Positions 35,537-40,385 of a stretch of 40,385 nucleotides of DNA are shown piece after piece. Numbering within the stretch: the stretch's first letter is position 1; each line of letters opens with the position of its first letter. The DNA comes from Streptomyces bobili (lineage in GTDB: Bacteria > Actinomycetota > Actinomycetes > Streptomycetales > Streptomycetaceae): positions 1-40,385 of the forward strand of contig NZ_MUBA01000246.1 in the NCBI RefSeq assembly GCF_002154575.1. Direction: 5' to 3'. Made by a program: the position numbers and the translations under genes. The notes under the pieces are model-generated. The model was not told the DNA's origin. It searched no databases and saw only the letters and a list, made by a program, of their open reading frames with translations.

Positions 35537-38500
35537 TCAGATTCGAGTGTGCAGCCATTCCGCGATGGCTTCCCAGGCACGTGCCAGCATGTCAGGCCGT
35601 GCCATGTCCGAGTGCGCGCAGGGAAGCGGGACGGTGGATGCCTGCCGAGTGAGGTGGGGCTGCCACAGGGTCTCGGCGGAGAAGTCCGCCCGTTTTCCTT
35701 CTTCCGCGACGAGAATCAGGGTCTCCCCACCGAATGTGCCGTAATTGTGCCGTATTCTCAGCGTGGCATTGTTGTCGAACACCTGGGCAAGGGAGGCGAT
35801 TTCCTCCTCGTCGACTCCGCCCATGAGCGCACCGAGTTCAGCCCGGATACGCTCCGCCAGGCGTGCCGTGCCATCGGCCGTCGTACGCCGGGAAGGCACG
35901 GTATCGGTCCCCGGCACCGCCGGGAACGCGTCCATGAGGATCAGCGACACCTGCTCCCCCTCGGCCTCGAGCCGGACCGCGATCTCGTGTGCCGGCGTAC
36001 CGCCGAAGGACCAGCCCACCAGGTAGTAAGGGCCGGACGCCTGCAGACTGCGGATGCGGTCCACATACTCCGCCGCCATGTCGGCGACGGAGCCGGGAAG
36101 CGCCCCGGGGCCGTCGACTCCCCGCGCCTGGAGTCCGTACAGCGGATGCTCCTGCGGGATGTAGCGGGCGAACGGCATGTAGCACCAGCTCAGGCCACCC
36201 GCGGGGTGGATGAAGAAGAACGCCGGGCCGGTGCCGCCGGTCCGGATCGGCAGCACGTCGCCCAGGGCGTCCTGCACCGACGACAGACCGAACGTCTGCA
36301 TCAGTCGTGTCGGCGTCGGGTTGCTGATCAGCGTCCGCAGCGACACGGTCACGCCTCTGTCCCGGAGCCGCTGCACCAACGACACCGCCAGCAGCGAGTG
36401 CCCGCCGAGCGCGAAGAAGTCGTCGTCCACGCCGACCTCGGGAACGCCCAGGACCTCGGCGAACGCCTCGCACACCGCTGCTTCGAGTACGCCTGAGGGG
36501 CCACGGCCTGACGCCGGATCACCACCGAGTCCCGCCTTGTAGTCCGGAGCGGGGAGCGCCTTGCGGTCGAGCTTGCCGTTCACCGTCAGCGGCAACTCGG
36601 GCAGGACCACGACAGCCGACGGCACCAGGTGGGCGGGCAGCCGGTCGGCTGCGTAGTCCCGCAGCTCGGGCCCCTGCGCCTCGCCGACCACGTAGGCGGT
36701 GAGGCGCTTGTCGCCCGGGACGTCCTCCCGTGCGATCACTGCGGCTTGTCCGACCTGCGGATGCGCGACCAGCACCGCCTCCACCTCGCCCGGCTCGATC
36801 CGGAAACCACGGATCTTCACCTGCTCATCCGTACGTCCCAGATACTCCAGCCGGCCATCCACCGACCACCGCGCCCGGTCACCCGTGCGGTACATCCGCT
36901 CGCCTCCGCCACCGAACGGGGAGGCCACGAACCGCTCGCCCGTCAGCCCCGGACGGTTCAGATACCCGCGCGCCAACTGCGCACCCGCGAGATACAGCTC
37001 ACCCGCGACCCCCGCCGGCAGCGGACGCAGCCACTCATCCAGCACGTACACCCGCGTGTTGGTCACCGGAGTGCCGATCGGCATCCCGCCGTCCTCCGCA
37101 CCGGCGGCAGGCTCGCCGGGACCCACCGTGCAGGTGACACATCCGACCGTCGCCTCGGTCGGCCCGTACTCGTTCACCACCGTCGCCGACGGATTGGCCC
37201 GACGCCAACGCTCCAGCACGTCCACCGACAACGCCTCACCACCCACCACCAGGTCGCCCGACAGCTCGGCTCCCGCGGCCAGCTCGCCCAGCAACGCCAG
37301 GTGGCTCGGAGTCACCTTCAGGAACGTGCACCCGCCTTCTGCCGACAGCGCCTCCCGTACCCCTTCGCTCTCCGTCAGTTCCACCACCCGCACACATCCA
37401 CCGACCGTCAGCGGCCCCAACAGCGACGTCACCGTCAGGTCGAAGGCCACCGAGGAGTGCAGGCCCGCCACCCCACGCAGACCCGTGTACCGCTCAGCAC
37501 ACCACTCCAGATAGCCCACCGCGCCCCGCTGGCTGACGACCACGCCCTTAGGACGCCCCGTCGACCCCGACGTATAGATCACATAGGCCGGATGTGCCGG
37601 CACCAGCGGACCAAGCCGCTCAGCGTCCGTCAGCTCCGCGCCCGACAGCCCGGCGAGCCGCTCCTCGACCTCAGGCTCCCCCAGCGCCACACACGCCACG
37701 CCACCGGACAATCCGGCAACATGACCGGCCGTCGTGATCAGGCACACCGGAGCCGCGTCACCCACCATGAAGGCGACGCGTTCCGCCGGATAGCCCGTAT
37801 CGATCGGCAGATACGCCGCCCCCGCCTTGAGCACGGCCAACACCGCCACCACCAGCTCGACGGAGCGCGGCAACGCCAGCCCCACGACGCGCTCCGGGCC
37901 CACCCCGTCGGCCACCAGCAGCCGCGCCAGCCGGTTGGACCGCGCATCCAGCTCCCGATAGGTCAGCGACTGCCCCTCGCAGACCACGGCCACCGCGTCC
38001 GGAGTCCGCGCGACCTGCGCCGCGAGCAACCCGGGCACCGTCGCATCCGACTCCGGCGCCGCGGTGTCGTTCCACTCCACCAAGAGCTGGTCGTGCTGGG
38101 CCTCGTCGAGGATGTCGACCGCCGACAGCGAGCTGGCCGGGTGGTCTTCCAGCGCGGTGACGAGGTTGTCCAGGCAGGTGTGCAGCAGCCGGCACACCGC
38201 CTGCCCGTCCACCGAACCCACCGCATCCACAGTCAGTCCGAATCCGGAACCGAGATCGTCCACCGAGACGGCCACCGGATAGTTCGTGGCCTCCCGTGTG
38301 AACACCGTCCGGATCCGCCTGGGCGTGGTGTCCGCCTCCTGGCGGGGCTCCGCGGCCGGACGCTGGCTGTGGCGGTAGTTGAAGAGTGAGGTGAACAGGG
38401 GACTGCCGCCGGGTACGCCGCTGGCCTGCTGTGCGAGCGTCAGCGGGGCATGCTCGTGCACCAGCAGTTCCGCCAGCTGGTCGCGCACGCCCTCCAGTGC

Positions 38501-40385
38501 CTCACCGACCCCCACGCTGCCGACCCGGACCCGGACCGGCAGTGTGTTGAGGAACAGCCCCGGTACCCGGTCGGCGCCCTCACCGGCGTTCATCCGCCCG
38601 AACAACACCGTGCCGAACACGACGTCGTCACGCCCGCTGAGGGTGGCGACGACCCGGGCCCACGCCAGATGGAACACCGACGCCGGACTCACCCCCAGGC
38701 CGCGGGCGGCCTCCCGCACCCGGGCGCTGATCTCCTCATCCACGCGCAGATGCGAGCGCAGCACACCACTGCCGTCGCCGTGCGCATCGAGCAGTCCGTA
38801 CGGGGCGGTGGTCTCCTCCACATCACCCAACAGCCCGGCGAAGTAGTCCTGGTGCTCCTCCCGGGTCACGCCCAGCCGCGCCTGCGCCACGAAGTTGCGG
38901 AACGGCAACGGCTCCGGAAGTGAATCCTCCCGGCCTGCCATGAACGCGCCCATCTCCTCCAGCAGCACGTCCTGTGTCGTGTGGTCCTGGACCAGGTGGT
39001 GTATCCGCAGCAGGGCCAGCCACCGGCCCTCACTCGCCGGCTCCGCAGCCGTGTGCACATCGATCAGCGGGGCACTACCGATGTCCATGACCGAGCCTGC
39101 CGCCGTGATCAGCTCCTGCACCGCGGCCTTGCCGACACAGCTCAGCTCCACCGGAACAACCGGCAGGACGGCCTGGCGGGTGACCACTTGGACCGGCTCG
39201 CTCAGGCCCTCCCACACGAAGGCTGTGCGGTAGATGTCATGGCGGTCCACCACCCGCTGCAACGCCCCAAGGAACGCGTCCAGCCGCTCCCGCGAGTCGA
39301 ACGCGATCACCCGCGGCGCCGCATATACGTCCGCGCCGCCGTCCGCCTGCAACAGGTGGTGGAAGAGGATGCCTTCCTGGAGGGGGGCGAGGGGGTAGAT
39401 GTCCGCGATGTTCGCGGCGCCGCCCGGTATCCGCGCGACGATGCGTTCGACCTCCGCGACCGACAGCTCCACCAGGGGGAGCATGTCGGGGGAGAGACGG
39501 TCCGCGCCGTCCGGGATCCCGTTCGCCGGCACCACGACCGGTTCCGGAGCCGCGACCGCGGCCAGACCGGCCGGCGTCGGCGTCTGGAACAACGCCCGCA
39601 CCGACACCGACACCCCCCGCCCACGCAACCGCTCCACCAACGACACCGCCAGCAACGAATGACCACCCAGCACGAAGAAGTCGTCATCGACTCCCACCAC
39701 AGGCACGCCCAGGACCTGGGCGAAGGCCTGGCACAGGATCTCCTCCTGCACCGACCCCGGCGCCCGGCCACCCACCACCGACACACCCGCATAATCAGGA
39801 GCCGGAAGGGCCCCGCGGTCGAGTTTGCCGCTGCCCGTCAGCGGCAGCGCCTCCAGCACCACCACCGCGGACGGCACCATATGGTCCGCCAGCCGCTCCC
39901 CCGCAAAACCACGCACCGACGCCACCAGCACGGCAGGATCGGTGTCCTCATCGTCAGCGACCACGTAAGCGATCAGCCGGACATCACCCGGAGCGTCCTC
40001 GCGGGCCACCACCGCCACCTGCGCCAGCTGCGGATGAACCGACAGTGCGGTCTGGACTTCGCCCGGCTCGATCCGGAAACCACGGATCTTCACCTGGTCA
40101 TCCGCACGCCCCGCAAACACCAACTCCCCGTCCGCCGTCCAGCGGGCCCGGTCACCGGTGCGGTACATCCGCTCACCCGCACCACCGAACGGACACGCCA
40201 CGAACCGCTCACCCGTCAGCCCCGGCTGACCCACATACCCCCGCGCCAGCTGCACACCCGCGACATACAACTCACCCACCACACCCGGCGGCACCGGGCG
40301 CAACCACCCGTCCAGGACATAGAAGCGGGTGTTCGCCACCGGCGTGCCCACCGGCACCACACCACCCGCGACCTGCGCCGCCGTC
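35537..40385 (-). CDS. Terminal NRPS, A(partial)-T-C-A-T-TE, Asn-loading last module
   Basis: The gene enters from the right edge. Domains in order: A6-A10 of an A domain (40385 to about 39780, with YRTGDRAR and GSGKLD intact); T with Ser codon at 39656-39658; C (about 39450-38100) with the core motif HHLVQDH at 38996-39001 and downstream; a complete A domain (about 38080-36530); T with Ser codon at 36395-36397; and a thioesterase (about 36240-35540) with GWSFGG near 36010 and a terminal His in CAHSDM. The specificity residues of the complete A domain read D-L-T-K-V-G-E-V-G-K, very close to the Asn code DLTKLGEVGK. The TE marks it as the last synthetase, releasing the peptide by hydrolysis or macrocyclisation. 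The C domain opens [15 protein letters not shown], like dual condensation/epimerisation domains, but the match is partial. Confidence 0.95.
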   Translation of the reverse strand, partial: TAAQVAGGVVPVGTPVANTRFYVLDGWLRPVPPGVVGELYVAGVQLARGYVGQPGLTGERFVACPFGGAGERMYRTGDRARWTADGELVFAGRADDQVKIRGFRIEPGEVQTALSVHPQLAQVAVVAREDAPGDVRLIAYVVADDEDTDPAVLVASVRGFAGERLADHMVPSAVVVLEALPLTGSGKLDRGALPAPDYAGVSVVGGRAPGSVQEEILCQAFAQVLGVPVVGVDDDFFVLGGHSLLAVSLVERLRGRGVSVSVRALFQTPTPAGLAAVAAPEPVVVPANGIPDGADRLSPDMLPLVELSVAEVERIVARIPGGAANIADIYPLAPLQEGILFHHLLQADGGADVYAAPRVIAFDSRERLDAFLGALQRVVDRHDIYRTAFVWEGLSEPVQVVTRQAVLPVVPVELSCVGKAAVQELITAAGSVMDIGSAPLIDVHTAAEPASEGRWLALLRIHHLVQDHTTQDVLLEEMGAFMAGREDSLPEPLPFRNFVAQARLGVTREEHQDYFAGLLGDVEETTAPYGLLDAHGDGSGVLRSHLRVDEEISARVREAARGLGVSPASVFHLAWARVVATLSGRDDVVFGTVLFGRMNAGEGADRVPGLFLNTLPVRVRVGSVGVGEALEGVRDQLAELLVHEHAPLTLAQQASGVPGGSPLFTSLFNYRHSQRPAAEPRQEADTTPRRIRTVFTREATNYPVAVSVDDLGSGFGLTVDAVGSVDGQAVCRLLHTCLDNLVTALEDHPASSLSAVDILDEAQHDQLLVEWNDTAAPESDATVPGLLAAQVARTPDAVAVVCEGQSLTYRELDARSNRLARLLVADGVGPERVVGLALPRSVELVVAVLAVLKAGAAYLPIDTGYPAERVAFMVGDAAPVCLITTAGHVAGLSGGVACVALGEPEVEERLAGLSGAELTDAERLGPLVPAHPAYVIYTSGSTGRPKGVVVSQRGAVGYLEWCAERYTGLRGVAGLHSSVAFDLTVTSLLGPLTVGGCVRVVELTESEGVREALSAEGGCTFLKVTPSHLALLGELAAGAELSGDLVVGGEALSVDVLERWRRANPSATVVNEYGPTEATVGCVTCTVGPGEPAAGAEDGGMPIGTPVTNTRVYVLDEWLRPLPAGVAGELYLAGAQLARGYLNRPGLTGERFVASPFGGGGERMYRTGDRARWSVDGRLEYLGRTDEQVKIRGFRIEPGEVEAVLVAHPQVGQAAVIAREDVPGDKRLTAYVVGEAQGPELRDYAADRLPAHLVPSAVVVLPELPLTVNGKLDRKALPAPDYKAGLGGDPASGRGPSGVLEAAVCEAFAEVLGVPEVGVDDDFFALGGHSLLAVSLVQRLRDRGVTVSLRTLISNPTPTRLMQTFGLSSVQDALGDVLPIRTGGTGPAFFFIHPAGGLSWCYMPFARYIPQEHPLYGLQARGVDGPGALPGSVADMAAEYVDRIRSLQASGPYYLVGWSFGGTPAHEIAVRLEAEGEQVSLILMDAFPAVPGTDTVPSRRTTADGTARLAERIRAELGALMGGVDEEEIASLAQVFDNNATLRIRHNYGTFGGETLILVAEEGKRADFSAETLWQPHLTRQASTVPLPCAHSDMARPDMLARAWEAIAEWLHTRI

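Overview
The window is very GC-rich DNA with strong third-position GC bias, translationally coupled genes (ATGA/GTGA overlaps) and long specialised-metabolite genes. This points to an actinomycete, most likely Streptomyces or a close relative. Nearly all of it reads as the interior of one nonribosomal peptide biosynthetic cluster that runs off both ends.

Layout. (1) 1-4994, minus: 5' part of an NRPS gene, C-A*-T-C-A(partial), whose first adenylation domain is visibly degenerate. (2) 5380-13366, plus: a coupled six-gene operon of an XRE/P-loop ATPase regulator, two proteins I do not recognise, a GH3-family acyl-adenylating enzyme, an HMG-CoA reductase fused to an APH-type kinase, and a P-loop NMP-kinase-like protein. 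(3) 13393-16041, minus: a stand-alone A-T protein with a Thr-like specificity code. (4) 16242-18216: FkbM methyltransferase, type II thioesterase and, facing them, an MbtH-like protein. (5) 18558-21126, plus: KAS III, ACP and KAS II, a small acyl-chain cassette, then a cold-shock-domain protein. (6) 29010-21760, minus: a six-gene operon of a CmlA/Ramo10-type diiron beta-hydroxylase, a 4-hydroxymandelate-synthase-like protein, an HpgT-type aminotransferase, DpgA, DpgB and DpgC. (7) 29494-32424, plus: alpha/beta hydrolase and ABC exporter, closed by a strong terminator. (8) 34908-32631, minus: a YtrA-type GntR regulator, ABC ATPase and permease. (9) 40385-35537, minus: 3' part of the last NRPS, A(partial)-T-C-A-T-TE, whose complete A domain carries an Asn code.

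How the parts fit. DpgA-B-C plus the aminotransferase supply 3,5-dihydroxyphenylglycine (Dpg). The Thr-type A-T protein probably loads a carrier domain in trans, the natural candidate being the module whose own A domain has decayed. The diiron enzyme probably beta-hydroxylates a carrier-bound residue, with Asn a reasonable candidate. KAS III/ACP/KAS II may build or extend an acyl tail. The exporter moves the product. The overall kit resembles the ramoplanin/enduracidin class of lipodepsipeptides more than cross-linked glycopeptides, but with a Dpg pathway, a C-terminal Asn module and the unusual GH3/HMG-CoA-reductase/kinase operon that I do not associate with any described member.

Three divergent intergenic regions carry the same inverted repeat, GTTCAACTG-N11/12-CAGTTGAAC or a close variant. 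This matches the architecture of StrR-family operators, so one pathway-specific activator encoded outside the window probably controls the cluster.
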